This document shows, one piece after another, positions 1 to 12,386 of a DNA stretch of 64,000 bases. The notes beneath the pieces were generated by a model that had not been told where the DNA came from, did not search any database, and was given only the letters and a program-made list of their open reading frames with translations. The position numbers and the translations under genes are program-made. The DNA comes from Epiperipatus broadwayi (taxonomy: Eukaryota > Onychophora > Udeonychophora > Euonychophora > Peripatidae), in assembly GCA_028023455.1 (NCBI GenBank), contig JAQFVV010000234.1, positions 62,001 to 126,000 of the forward strand, given 5' to 3'. Numbering within the stretch: position 1 is the stretch's first letter; every line of letters starts with the position of its first letter.

Positions 1-2819
1 ATGATAAAAAGATGAGAAGTCCTATTACAATCTTTTCTGGCTATTTATATTACACTCTTTTTGATGTTATAACAACTGTTGAAATTTATTCAAACAAAGC
101 TCAATGAAGAACGACATGCTCCAACAAATTTCCCACTTTTCTGCAAGTGCAAAGTAAGTTTGGAGAGAAATGGATACATTGAAATAAAATCTAAGTTCGA
201 TATGATTTTTCTTTATTATGTTTAAACCAAAATAAAGAATTGATATTACAATCTTGATACATTTTATAAATATAAATAATTTACATATGTTTTATAATAA
301 TAATTTTCTCCAAATTAAATTACAAATATATGTGAAACATAAAAAAAAAAATTGATTTTGTAATGTGTTTCTATAGTTATTGCAGTAACAGAAAATATGT
401 GAGAATAATAGTGATCCTATTCAAGTAAAGTTTTATTTTACACTGAACTATTTCCAAAATTTATTTATTTGTCTATATATTTTCTTGAGTTTGATTATAA
501 CAAACTTAGTATTTTGAAGCTAGAATTAGCAGTAAACAATATTACTTAAAAAGCTTTAGGTTGCCATGATTATTAATTTAAACTTATATTTTCAATATCT
601 CCCATTATCCATTTATCAAGTAAAAGAAAAAGGAAACAAGATTAACAAACTTCTTTATTTTTTTTAAAATACTTTGATTAAATCTGAATACTCACTATAT
701 ATTGTGCCTGTCGAATGTGTATGCTGGTTTAACCGAGTTTGAGGTGAAAGTACCTCAAAGCCATTCATATGCAAGATATAAAAATCAAGAATATTATGCC
801 CTCTGCCTTATTCGTCTATTTCCGAGTCTAGCCATGAACCAACAACATATCCGAGACACGCATAAATTATTTTCTAATCCGGCACAAGCTTAGCATCAGG
901 GTAGAGACAATCGACAGACTACTTAAGTAACTAAAATATGGATAATGGGCCAAAATATATATAATCTGAGTGAAGTGCTTGTGCATGCTTGGATCATCAG
1001 ACAATTAACCTAACAGATTAAGCTAATGAAAGGTTGAAGGAAAAATTATAAGACTAAAGCTTTTGCTTTAAATGATATACTTTAATAAATGCACTTTAAA
1101 TATTATTAAGGTCTTAATTATCTCCGCTATTCCCCATGTAATACCTAATGAATAATTTTAACAATGAGACGGTTTCAATTACATATAATTCTGCAACATA
1201 TGTATTGCTTTTCCAATTTAATTCAGTTTAGGAACTCTTATCCCCTCGATAAAGCCAAATTAAAATAAATATTTCACAAAGCATTATCGTTGCTTTGTGC
1301 TCTGCAAATAATTTAAAATATTTAAAGGTTTCTTTAAATAACTAATATTTAACTGTAAGAAAGAAGAAGAACAAATATATGCATTATCGAGGAAATAGAA
1401 TTGGTAAAACAAAAGTGAACTTAACTAGTATTAAATTATAAATATTCATTTTAAATTGGAAATATTTTCAAATAAAAAAAATTAAATACACCGCATAAAG
1501 AAACTAATATATATATATATGTCAAACTGATTTGACATTAAAAATGAGGAATAGTGAAGGAGGAAATTTAGTAATAAAGAGATGGTCAATTTAAAATAAA
1601 TATAAATCTAATATTAAGGTAGAAAGATATACATAATGAAACATAATAAATTACTGAGAACATCTAAAGAAAGGTATAAAGTTAAAACAAGCAAAGTAAA
1701 AGTTCACGAGGAAATGATTAAAAGTTACTAGTTCATGTTTAGTTTCCTGATTGCTCCGACAAAGAGAGTAGGATCGGAAGCATTAATGACATGTAGGGTG
1801 CACACACAGCTCACAGTTTGATTTCACTATATACTTGACACTTTACAGCATTTTGATGGATTAGGACACCGACGGCAGGCAGGCAAAGCTGATGTGCTTA
1901 GCTGCCATACATGGTCACAACCACCAAGTTAATAGAAATTTTGAAGTGTTGCATGTTTAAATCAAAAACAGGAATTCTCTACAAGAACTAGGACACAATG
2001 GGCTTCAGCAATTACTTTCAGTGCAATCTCGGAGAATCATTTGACTTGGTTGCCATAGCAGAAAGTAGCAGAGGTAAGTAGTAGAACTCTATCAAAAGAG
2101 CTGACGAGCAGCAGCTAAGTATATTTTCAAAATCACTTCAGTAACAATTTCAGAAATACTTTCAGAGTCAATCTCTGAATAATAATTTCAGAATCAAGAT
2201 CTAAGAATCATAATCTAAGAATCCTCTCAGAATTATATCTAAAAGAATTTCAAAATAAAGACCTAGTCCTTTGTTCTACCCACCTTTTATACCATTCCAG
2301 TGATACTTTTCTATTGTTTTTCGTATGATTCTAGATCTTGATAAGCTCGGAAGCTCTTTTGTTTCAAAGTAACTTTTTGGCTAAAAATAAACTTTAAGTT
2401 CTTATTATCAAATTTTGCTTAAATTTCGAATTTGATTTATTAAAAAGGCCATCTTTAATTTACCCTGAATGAAACACTAATTGAAAATGCAATTACTTTA
2501 GGAATGTTGGCAGGCTTATCTTAAAATAAAATCATACGACTTATGTTTTTAACAATAGTAAAAGAAAAATATTTTATTATTTCTTTTAATAAAATGAAAT
2601 TTTAGTTTCAACAGAATTTTGCATTTAATCATATATATATATATATAACTACAACCATTAAATGTCTGTATTTTTAAACCATATAATAATAATTCAAACA
2701 AATATATTTAATACAGTATTCAAAATTAAATAATATATTCTTTACCGAAGTACTTTCAATTCTTTCACTGACAATCTTTATCAACTGTTAAGACAAACGT
2801 ACAAAAAATAAAAACTTGC
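1..2819. other. Non-coding AT-rich sequence, nothing assigned
   Basis: No convincing exon or named repeat is visible. Two patches are less AT-rich than their surroundings: about 690-920 and 1740-2080. The first has a 63-codon open frame without recognisable domains. The second includes an open stretch ending in a GTAAGT-type donor near 2073, but it has no TSP1 or cysteine-rich motif and no phase partner. Both may be old repeats. A short (TA)n lies near 2630-2648. If the gene's upstream TSP1 exon were in the window it would be here, but it is not seen. Confidence 0.5.
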
Positions 2820-3186
2820 ATTACCCATCATTCAATTATTCAAATTTCCCACAATTCTGTTGTCTTTATATTAGCCTATTGTCTATTCATCAAACCACCT
2901 CTATTCCTAGATATCATCATTGCCTCTTTAATTTTTTTTTTTACTACACCTTTCAATTTGAATAATTTTTATATCTCTGTTATTAAATTTAAACCATAAT
3001 TACATGTTTTATTATGATCAAATACAATTGATGGAGTATTCATATTTACCGAAAATATATTTTCTTTCTGTACAAGTTTATATAATGCCTTATGATCATT
3101 ATATCGTTTTCTTTTTCTGTATAGTTATATCGTTTTTGTAATGTACATTTGGATTCCCCTATATATTTTATTCCACAACCACATTC

Positions 3187-3274
<88 letters not shown>

Positions 3275-3990
3275 CAGAACTTAATTCAAACTTAGAAATC
3301 TTGGCTTTAGAGTTATTTATCATATCATTTATATTATTTGAAGAGAAAAAAGAAATTCTACACAAACCACTATAAAGTTTATTAATTAATTTAGCTTGTT
3401 GATTAGATATAAAAGGAATAGAAATCCATTTATCACTTTTTAATTTATTTAATATTTTCTTATTAGTACTTTTATTTTGATTATATTTTGCAATTGTATT
3501 ATAAATAATATTCCTTCCATAACCAACATTCTACATATCAGTAATATATACATTAATATTTTCAATTTTATCACTAATAAATTTGCACAAATAATCATTT
3601 CTAAATAAAAATGACTTCAAACCAGCTAATTTATGACCCATATGAACTTTAGAATTATATGGAATATAACCCCTAATTTCCACAGGCTTTAAAATCATAT
3701 TATAATCAAACACATTATTATTTCTTTTAATAAATATATCTAAAAACTTTATAGAATCTTCCTTCTCTTCATTTAACACCCATTTTACATTATTAATCAT
3801 ATTTAACTCACTAAAGAAATTAACTATTATTTCATACGCTTGCCAGTCATATATGTTTCATTAATAAATTTTGAAAAATAATTTTTTATAAACGATTTAA
3901 TTTTGATCAAAATTTCCTTTAACTGAATATTTTAAACTAAATAGCTAATTTAGTGACCGTTGAATATACAAATGAAAACCTTTAATTTTC
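2820..3990 (-). mobile_element. Penelope-like element fragment (RT plus GIY-YIG)
   Basis: Read on the minus strand. 3800-3531 encodes IKFLDIFIKRNNN, then a KP-x-E-I-R-G-YIPYNSK stretch and HKLAGLKSF. This is the FLD-x-x-I...KP...Y...S...HK pattern at the end of Penelope reverse transcriptase. After the TA tract, 3183-3110 encodes LECGCGIKYIGESK, the C-x-C-G-x-x-YIGE core of a GIY-YIG endonuclease. Around 3050-2880 the frame gives KKKIKEAMMISRN and LMNRQ, the conserved C-terminal part of PLE GIY-YIG domains. Stops and frameshifts interrupt all parts, and the 5' half of RT is missing. It is a dead copy; the edges are approximate. Confidence 0.75.
3191..3273. repeat. (TA)n microsatellite inside the PLE fragment
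   Basis: About 83 bp of uninterrupted AT dinucleotide. It lies exactly between the RT part and the GIY-YIG part of the minus-strand PLE, so it expanded within the element. The open frame across it (Ile-Tyr repeats) is not a gene. Confidence 0.95.
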
Positions 3991-4069
3991 TATTTAATGC
4001 CAAACTCTGTTGATACTTGAATATAAACTTAATCCAGGTTTACAATACGGGTGAGTTTATAGTAGGCTG

Positions 4070-4105
4070 TGAAGCATGGATCAGACTTCCGGATCCATTG
4101 CTTCA
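4070..4105. repeat. Short perfect-looking hairpin
   Basis: TGAAGCATGGATC is followed, after a 9-base loop, by its near-complement GATCCATTGCTTCA. The hairpin sits just left of the TA tract that borders the PLE-tail palindrome. No function can be assigned; it may be a relic of an element terminus. Confidence 0.5.
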
Positions 4106-4202
4106 GTATATATATATGTTAAAACGAAGATTTGCACGGGTTAAATATATAAAATACATATTTTGCAGGTTCATCCGTGTTAAAAAAACTTTTAATATTA
4201 AT

Positions 4203-4242
4203 ATACTGACGTTTCGACTTGGTCACACAAGCCATCCACAGA
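4203..4242 (-). ncRNA. Hammerhead-like motif, mirrored copy
   Basis: Reverse complement of the motif at 4408-4455, in the left arm of the palindrome. It has the same stem, the same GAAAC-GTC part and the same substitution in the CTGANGA core. Confidence 0.4.
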
Positions 4243-4407
4243 GTTATAAAAGGTAGAAAGACGGTTGTAGAGGCGCTACAATCACCGATTTGAATAAAAT
4301 GTTAAAATTCCACCAATAGCAAAAAAACATTTTTTGCTATTGGTGGAATTTTAACATTTTATTCAAATCAGTGATTGTAGCGCCTCTACAACTGTCTTTC
4401 TACCTTT

Positions 4408-4455
4408 TATAACTCTGTGGATGGCTTGTGTGACCAAGTCGAAACGTCAGTATAT
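4408..4455 (+). ncRNA. Hammerhead-ribozyme-like motif, probably inactive
   Basis: CTGTGGA at 4415 stands where the hammerhead core CTGANGA is expected. A 6-bp stem (GGCTTG with CAAGTC) capped by TGTGAC follows, then GAAAC and GTC. The layout is that of PLE hammerhead ribozymes. However, the invariant A after CTG is T, which should abolish cleavage. A mirrored copy lies on the minus strand at about 4203-4242. Confidence 0.45.
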
Positions 4456-4701
4456 TAATATTAAAAGTTTTTAACACGGATGAACCCGCAAAATATGTAT
4501 TATATATATATTAAATTTCACATGAGAAAATTTATTTTTTAATAGATGAATCTATGATCATGAAAGAATTTTAGTATACATTTGTTTTTAGGTAGTATTC
4601 TAATGTTATATGAATTTATATTTTATTTATTATTACTAGTATATTGTTAAGCAATATTTAATTATATATATATTTATATAATTTATTGTATCACACCTGA
4701 G

Positions 4702-4768
4702 ACCACGATTAGGTGGAAAATATTGTCATGGCTACTCTATTCAGTATAAAAATTGTAATGACTTTCCG
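4702..4768 (+). CDS. ADAMTS-like exon 1 of window: TSP1 C-terminal half
   Basis: The acceptor follows a pyrimidine-rich stretch ending CCTGAG; the donor is GTAAGT. One leading base completes a codon begun upstream, followed by 22 codons ending in phase 0. The peptide contains LGGKYCHGYSIQYKNC followed by NDFP. This matches the GG-K-Y-C-x-G...C end of ADAMTS central TSP1 repeats. The final TSP1 cysteine is supplied by the first codons of the next exon (IC). The exon with the WSxW half of this repeat is not visible between 1 and 4701 and probably lies left of the window. It is homologous to the exon at 49691-49760: same leading A before a CCA codon and the same end phase. Confidence 0.75.
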
Positions 4769-7700
4769 GTAAGTATTTTTTTAGATAATTTGTTTATGAT
4801 GTAACAATTTAAAATGCTTTTATTTAATAATCATTCTTTGTGTGTAATAAAGAATTTGGTCATGGTGTCTTACATATACCTTATATATTTTACAAAATAA
4901 AACCAATCTACTGATGTTTACAAAATTAGGAAAATTTAAAAATAAAACTTAGGAAAAAGATATGATAATTATTTGTATTCATTTTAAATTAATGATTATT
5001 AGTAATAATTTATTGAGTTAAGCTAGAAAGTAACATATGTATTTCTAACCCCGATAAAATTTAAGCTTACTTAACATTAATACATCTATTTTTTAATTGA
5101 AAATGAACACTTTGTTAAATTAATTCAATTTCATATATTATTTTACATATATAATGTACTTTAAGGTATACTTAGAATTTCCATTCTACCACATCTTTTG
5201 AACCATATAAATAAAGACATATGAAAAGATAATCTTGGGTGATAATGAGCTTTTTCAGATGTCGATATTTTAAGGAAACCAGCGTCATCTATGAATTGAA
5301 TGACTAAATATAATTCATACTATCTTACCAACAGTTGGCCTATAGGTGATATGGTTATGATGGTTATTTGAACAAATGAGCATCAGCTATAACTGAAATT
5401 ATGGCACATGATGAATCCATCTCTTTTCTATATCTGCTATTAATCATAATGCTAACTATTATCTCAGCAGTGAGTATAACCACTTAATATTTAGACATAC
5501 GCAATTTATAACTATATAAGGAGATATATTTTGATTACTTCATAGAATGACGAAGAAAAACATTCAAACAATCAAAAAATCCAATTAGCGTAACTGGAAT
5601 TTTAATCTCAAATAAATAGGCATTTTGTTTATAATTATCCATGTATATATAAAATCAATTATAGAAAAAAAGTAATGATGTAATTAATTTAATAAAAAAA
5701 TATTTTTTTAAAGTATAATAACTAACTCCGATTAAAGAAATGTTTTACAAATACCTATTAGAAATAAGAAAAATCTCACCCAATTATAACCTATATAATT
5801 CAATTTCCAGTACATACATATGATTATATCAAAGAGTTGTACACAACTAGTTGTAGAAAAACAAATTGCAATCAAGTATGTTATTTTAATTATTGTATCT
5901 TATTTTTTAAATAGAGTGTTACCTGCTTTTTTTTCAATTTAAATTAAATCCTATTGCACTGCTTTTCAAATTTTAGTTTTACACGTTAAAATTTATTTTT
6001 CTCTTTATTTCATGTACTTTAGTTTCAAATAAAATATTAAAATAGACATTTATCTTCAGATGTGGTTAACGTTAATCAGTTGAGTAGAACAGTATTTACT
6101 TCAAGAGATAGGTTTCTCTTTTTCTAGCAAGTTCTATTTTTTTTAAAACAGTTTCATCTTAGACAGATTTTATAAACAGGACATAACTAGAGAGATTATA
6201 TGGCAGATTTACATCTTAAGACAAGACTAGGTTACAAATGGCACTTTAATATGATTTAGCACTTCATCATTGAACTGTACCACAGTAAATGTTTTCCATA
6301 CTTTTATAGTATAACTGTTTTTTTTTACTGGAAATATTAAAATTCTTTCTCTCCAAGGACAATAGTCCTTAACTAGCAATTGGAAAATTGACTTACCAAT
6401 AATATGATTTTTTTCTTTTGTTCAGCAACAACTTTTAGTGTATTGATCATTTTTATTTCCCTTTTTTATTGAGAAAGCCTGCCAAAAAGTTAAAAGAAGA
6501 AATAAAACTTTATAACCCTCCCCAAACCTATTATTCAACCCAAGTCAAAAAACAAAACAAAACAATAAAAACATTATATCTTTTTTTTAAACTAAGGTTT
6601 ACTTCTAATTGCAATTTAAAATTTAATGTCTTGTATCTGGTCTTTACAGATTAAAATATTTTATTTCAAAAAAAGATAACCCCTAATAGCTACACCAAGT
6701 TAATTATATCTAATTATATATTCTTATAGTGACAAAACAGAAAATTAAAAAATATAACAAAAATAAGATTTTATTTTTATTATTAAAGAAGGAATATTTT
6801 ATAAATATGAAGGCATTCTTCTATTTTATATATTTCTTTTTGTCTTTGACAAAACAATCTGGCATATATTTTCTTTCTCATTTAAATATACAAATTTAAC
6901 AATATTGCTAATTTTTAAGCAATATTCCATTATTACATCAGATTTTGTTATCAAAATTATACACATTATTGATTTAGCTTAGATTATTAGTCCTTATATT
7001 TATTAGAAATTATATCTTTTATTAATAAAATATCAATTTATTTTGGGTAAAAAATACTGTGTTTAAACTTAGATAGTAGTACTACAATATTCTGGAACAT
7101 TACTCTCTTCCCACTAAAAGTAAAATAAAATGGTCATAGGGTCTAACATGGCTTGGTTCATTTTTCTCTCTTTATTATTATGAATATTATAATTTTTTGA
7201 GTTTGATACAAATAAATTTTAAAGAAATCAAAGAAAGTACACATGTCTATCAACTTTCAGAATCACTAACAAATCCTGATTAAACTGTGCAGATGCACAC
7301 CCTCCCACCCTTCTAAAATGCTACTGCACAAATGGCCAAGTATTACAGTATAATCATGACAATATATGGATGCAAGCCAGGATCATATACTAATAGAAAG
7401 CCAATAAAAAGAAGACTGGAACTTTTTAACTGGCCAATTAAATATGCAACCCTTTCTCTAAGGGTTGCCTTTAGCAGATTAATTTTGGTACAGAAGTCCC
7501 CATCTGGTGCTCTTTCAACTCCCAAAATATTTTAAAGTATGAAATGATTATCTGAATATATTTTTAATTTTTAATATAATATTAAATTTATAAAGCATTT
7601 TATTTTTAACTAGTTTTAATTGTAGATTTAAATGAAAAATTTTATAGCAAGTATTTAATATTTTTGATTATTGTATATATTTTTTATTATTTTACCTTTG

Positions 7701-8009
7701 TATATTTATTTACATATAATAAATGTACATTTATGTTGTATTAAAACCCTTTAAAATTCGCTACTTATTTTTGTTTTATTAAAATAATTTCGTTTTATTA
7801 AAATTTGCGGTGATTAATCACTTTTATCTCATTCTATCCTCATTAATATCAGTATAGCATGTTAAACTTTACCATTTTGATGTATATATATATAAACTAA
7901 CTTTCATGTGAGAAACATCTAGCATGAAGAAAGTACCGAATGTGTAGAGGGGTTAGACGTACAATTTATTGTGAGGGTCAGTTATAGCTTTATAATAATA
8001 ACACTATTA

Positions 8010-8145
8010 TTGTTACAAGATCAATCTGCCCAGAGAAAAGCGCATTTAGAAAGAATATTTGAACTACTGTTATCTATCAGCGCAGCCGCCTTGCAAGCAA
8101 GCAGTTGGTTGCAGACGGTTTTGCGGATTCGCCTCCCGGCCCATG
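8010..8145. repeat. GC-rich patch, possible SINE/tRNA-like remnant
   Basis: An unusually GC-rich island for this window, containing GCCGCCTTGCAAGCAAGCAG and GCGGATTCGCCTCCCGGCCC, ending against a TA tract. The composition and a GATTCGCC-like block recall the 3' half of a tRNA and hence a tRNA-derived SINE. No complete A and B boxes or cloverleaf could be built, so this is a weak call. Confidence 0.25.
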
Positions 8146-9229
8146 CTATGATATATATATATATAAAGATTATTAAAAGATTGTAAATAATTTTCATACT
8201 ATGTTTCGTCTCTAGTCGGCGAAAAAATATCTACTTTTGTAAATAGTTGCGTGTTATTTTTAAATATATACTTAAAATTATGAAGTAAAATATTATTTCA
8301 AAAAAATTAAGACAAACATTTTACGAAAGATTAAGATAAATATTATTATTTTTAATTTCTAAAATAATCAATCAAACTGAAGAAACAACATCGCACTTTA
8401 TATGTATGTGTACCTTAGTATCACATTTAAAGTGATATTGATCCTATCCATTAAAAAATAATATGGAATACTTAACTACAGTATTTTTCAATATAAATTT
8501 AATATTTATCAAAATTACAGTTTAAGATTTATTTATAGTACATTATGAATCATATTAAAAGTTAATTGAAATTAAAATCTTTACCTTTCATTATCTTCTA
8601 CTATTTTATCATTTTATATAAATCAATTAGGACAAATTTGTTGAAAATTAACCAATGTATTTCGTTAGAAAAAAATTAAATTCAAGTCTATTTTTTTATC
8701 AATTATTTATAAGTACTGTGGAACTTGTTTTAATATGCTTTATATATTAAATTACTTTTAAAAATTAACAATAATAAAAAAAAATTTCTCTGCTCATTAT
8801 ACCATTTTAGAAATGTATGTATATATAACGCATTCTTAGCTAAAACTTCAAGAACTTTAAAATTCTAACATGCAAAACGTTTCAAATAAAGTTATAAAAA
8901 AAATGTAAATGACTGATTTTTCAAATAACAGTGCTTTGTAGGGATTTTTTAAAAAATAATATTAATATTACTTATATAATAATAATGTTTACATCTAAAC
9001 TCAAATATATAAATTATACTTGTATTCAAATAATAATAATAATAGTAAATATTTTTTTGCAGGATCTTTAAAATATTTTATGAATAACTTATCCTATTAA
9101 TTTCTTGCCTTAGTTGAAATAATCTCAACGATTGATTAAGTTTCCAAAAACATGCTTTTTATAAATATTTTTTGAAATAATTTCAAAATATTTTTTCTGG
9201 CTCCTTTATATATTTGCATAAACAAGATA

Positions 9230-9232
<3 letters not shown>

Positions 9233-9280
<48 letters not shown>
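9233..9280. repeat. (TA)n microsatellite
   Basis: About 24 uninterrupted TA units in intron 1; no element is recognised on either side. Confidence 0.95.
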
Positions 9281-9284
<4 letters not shown>

Positions 9285-11237
9285 CATATAATTTTAATAA
9301 AGTTGATAGGTTGATATTGAAACCTACTGAAAATTTCAGATTATCATAGTTTCATTTATTAATTAATATATTAGATCACTTTTAATAGTCACCAATTAGA
9401 ACAAATATATTACATTTCTGACTTTATGGAAATTAACAAGAAATAAAATTGTTCAAATATTCGATTAATGTCGTTACATAAAAATTCCTATTCTAAGAGA
9501 ACTCACTATTGCAATGAATAAGATTATTGAAATAAAATTAAAGACTTTAGTTAGCATTATTTAATAACCAGAAAAATATAATCTATGCAATATTAAAATT
9601 GTAAACTCAACATTAGAAGAAAGATATTTTTAAATATGCATTTACTTATTTAGTATAAAATAAATAATAAAGATAACTACTTATTTTAGATTATAATAGT
9701 TTTAGAATTTCAAAACTAGTCCAATAGTAAAAATTTCTAGGTTTAATAATCACTATGCTGACTTTCTTTAAGTGTCATGGGAGTTGAATGTATATTTAAT
9801 CAGAAAAAAATACTCAGAGCTAAATTGCTCACCATACTGGTATTATCTATTGAGTTGGGTCAAGTATACCATAAAAACATGAATAAATCTCAGCGTATGA
9901 TTTGTAATATTTGTTTGTTATTTTATTAATGACTTTTGAAAGATGAATTTGTGGTGAATTCTAAAATATGACATTATAAAATATTTTGTTATATTTATAT
10001 AAGAAAACAATTTTATTTAGACATTGAAATGACCTGAGACAAAATTATTAATTTTACATTTATTTTCACATAAAATTTTTTTCATTTTGGTAAATATTGT
10101 CATCTCTTTAATTATCCAAAGTTAATTTTATTTTTGAAGTTTCATCCCGATAAATTAGAAGCGTTAGCAGATCTGTTATGTTACAATATTTTCTGCTATT
10201 AAATAGCTTTGCTTTGTATAATAAGTTTTAATAGTTTTTACTTTAATAAATTCTATTTCTACTTTCCTCTAAATATATATTTCATAATCTCAGAGACTAC
10301 CCAATTTTTTTTAATGCTATTTGATCAATTTCAAGTTTAAAAATACTAAAATAAATTTAATTCAGAGATGGAAAAAAAAAACTTATTTTTAGGTTTAATT
10401 TTAGTGCTTAAATTGCAATGAACTTTCTAGCAATTGAGCTTATGATTGCTTAAATATTTTAATAACCACGAATATATTTACAAGGTTGTGTTACTGAAAA
10501 TGTCGTATAGAACAATACTATTATGATTTCTATTGTTTTTATGAAGGAAGAAGAATGTGAAAATTATGAATAAGTAATATTCAATTTACTTTCTTAGTTA
10601 TTTTAATAATTTTCTGTAAATAATTAATGTCAAATAGTATTTTTTATTAAAATATACACACACATACATATAAACATAAATATATAGATGATTTGTAAGG
10701 ACACAAGTTATTATAAACACACACACGAATTTACCTCAAAACAATAAAAGAATTGAAATGTTTGAGTTTAATGAAATAGCATTTAATATATTTTTTATAT
10801 AGGGATAATACTTTAAAGCATTTTCAATATCAATAAAAATCACTATGGCTGTATGGGACTTGTCTGATTCTGAAATATTTATCAGGGGGAAATATAGATA
10901 TGTGAATGACTTACAACAAAGATATTTTAAATTCATATCAAACTGTAAATAAAATTATTTTGTATTTAGATATCATTATAATAAATTATACTTAGATATC
11001 ATTATACTGCAGTGGAATGATAATGATTGATGATGATGAAGACGTATTTCTTCACTTCGTTTTCTTTTTTCATTTATAAAATTATTTACTGTTGACAAAA
11101 TAGCAAAATTTATAATGGCAAACTATTAAATACATTTTATTAGATAATCTTAATTTATTATGGATTATATATAACATACAAAATAGCACAAATACACAGC
11201 TGTATATTTATTATTTCTGCTTATAATTTTATTACAG

Positions 11238-11361
11238 ATATGTGAAAAAGCTATAGTAAAATCACGTAGAGAATTTGCTATTGAGATTTGTTCCCAGTTG
11301 AATCAGCTTTACGATTCTAGTATAATGAGCGAATATGGATTTACTGATTCATCGGACAGAA
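11238..11361 (+). CDS. ADAMTS-like exon 2: start of cysteine-rich domain
   Basis: Acceptor ATTACAG, donor GTGAGT; 41 codons plus one base (phase 0 in, phase 1 out). It opens with Ile-Cys, which closes the preceding TSP1 as C-x5-C. The peptide SRREFAIEICSQLNQLYD corresponds to the FRxxQC...YN segment at the start of ADAMTS cysteine-rich domains, and YGFTDSSDR leads into the next exon. The exon at 54979-55096 is its paralogue: it also opens with x-Cys in phase 0, has an (A/I)C about 18 residues in, a YG followed by S-D, and ends in phase 1 with the same leftover A. This is good evidence that a whole module was duplicated. Confidence 0.78.
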
Positions 11362-12162
11362 GTGAGTAGTTTAAAAATAGCATTCAAAATTAAACTGAAG
11401 TCACAAACTATATTTTGTTGATAAACATAGAATTATATAAAATACAGACACTTTTTATATGTATTTTATGCACACATAAATCAAAATTATAGTATAAACA
11501 AAATTAAAAAAAAATTATAATTCCGTAGTTATTAATAATAAAGTGACTGAATATTTATTTTATTTCATTGAGTGTATTTTTACTCATGAATGTACTGAAA
11601 TCTCTAACAGAATCAGTTTTTAAATAAATATTTACTTTAAATATGCTTTAAAATGTTATAAAACTTTTACTCTTAAAATTATTTCATTAAATGAAATACT
11701 GCATATCAAATTTGATAAAAATAATAAGAAAAAATAAAATGTGCTTTCAACATAAACGGAAAAAAAGTTTTTTATATATGTAATCTATAATGCACTAGGC
11801 TCAGAGAAGAAAAATGTCTGCTAAATATTAAAATTTATAAATTTTAATGGGTTTTTTGTTGGTTTATTTATATTTATGTTTGTTTGCATTTTTTGGCATA
11901 GTATATGACTGAAGTCATATAGTTAGATACAGCATAGTTCACAACTCCACTGTATATGTATAAGTGACAAATAAGAGAAAAAATAAATTTAAATATTACA
12001 CACAGATAAACATAAATAGATGATTACATGCATACACACACCCACACACACATATATATATATATGATCAATAGATGGAGCTTTACCAAGACCTCCAAAC
12101 AAGCATATTTTTGTTTACATAAACGTCAGAGTCAGAATTCACTGTCTCTTTCGTTAGCTCCA

Positions 12163-12209
12163 CCCTCAGATCAGCTGATTTTAAACTGATTTGCTATCAT
12201 CAGTGAAGG
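12163..12209 (-). ncRNA. Hammerhead ribozyme-like core
   Basis: Minus strand: CTGATGA (complement of 12197-12203), a short AGC-type stem II region, a GAAA-equivalent that here reads AAAA, then the TCAGCTGA stem III and a TC cleavage site. The altered GAAA (TTTTAAAC on +) probably disables this copy. Confidence 0.4.
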
Positions 12210-12339
12210 ATAGCTATCTGGCTTGATAAGCTGAGTTTGAAGACATTTATGTGTCTAAAAAATTCATGCTTGCAAACTGATAGAAACTTTTTGCATAAAC
12301 GCTTGGAGTTAATGTTTAGGTCTAGTTTCTAATTCCTAT

Positions 12340-12386
12340 CCTTCACTGATGATAGCAAATCAGCTTGAAATCAGCTGATCTGAGGG
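12340..12386 (+). ncRNA. Hammerhead ribozyme-like core
   Basis: CTGATGA at 12346-12352, AGC/GCT stem II with an AAATCA loop, GAAA, palindromic TCAGCTGA as stem III, then TC and TGAGGG. TGAGGG can pair with the CCTTCA upstream of the core as stem I. The closing pair of stem II is T-T here, weaker than in the 43-kb copies. Confidence 0.5.

Larger units (their letters stand above)
4118..4500. mobile_element. Palindromic Penelope-like element tails
   Basis: Two ~165-190 bp arms face each other around ~4325, separated by a few bases. Each arm is the 3' tail of the PLE family seen at 54343-54683: CTATTGGTGGAATTTTAAC, a TAGCGCCTCTACAA block, then CTGTGGATGGCTTG and CGAAACGTC. Both outer ends abut TA-rich sequence. 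Arms in head-to-head orientation suggest two inverted pLTR-like copies. Each arm carries a hammerhead-like core. No coding sequence is present. Confidence 0.7.
4769..11237. other. Intron 1: AT-rich, few recognisable features
   Basis: Between exons 1 and 2. It is mostly anonymous AT-rich sequence with poly-T and poly-A runs. Two patches differ in composition: about 7260-7535, open on both strands with no domains, and about 7920-8150. A (TA)n tract lies at 9233-9280. Direct phase compatibility of the flanking exons argues against a missing exon here. Confidence 0.6.

Noticed and set aside
104-153. Possible exon with GTAAGT donor (LNEERHAPTNFPLF frame)
   Set aside because: The acceptor is weak and the peptide has no TSP1, disintegrin or protease motif, so no link to the gene could be made.
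702-893. 63-codon frame in a less AT-rich patch
   Set aside because: No domain, no splice context, and no homology that I recognise.
1995-2071. Open stretch MGFSNYFQCNLGES with a GTAAGT donor
   Set aside because: Phase 1 end does not fit exon 1, and there is no family motif or acceptor of quality. It may be part of an old repeat.
7332-7535. Overlapping open frames on both strands
   Set aside because: Frames on both strands in a small GC-richer patch with no motif; likely chance or a repeat.
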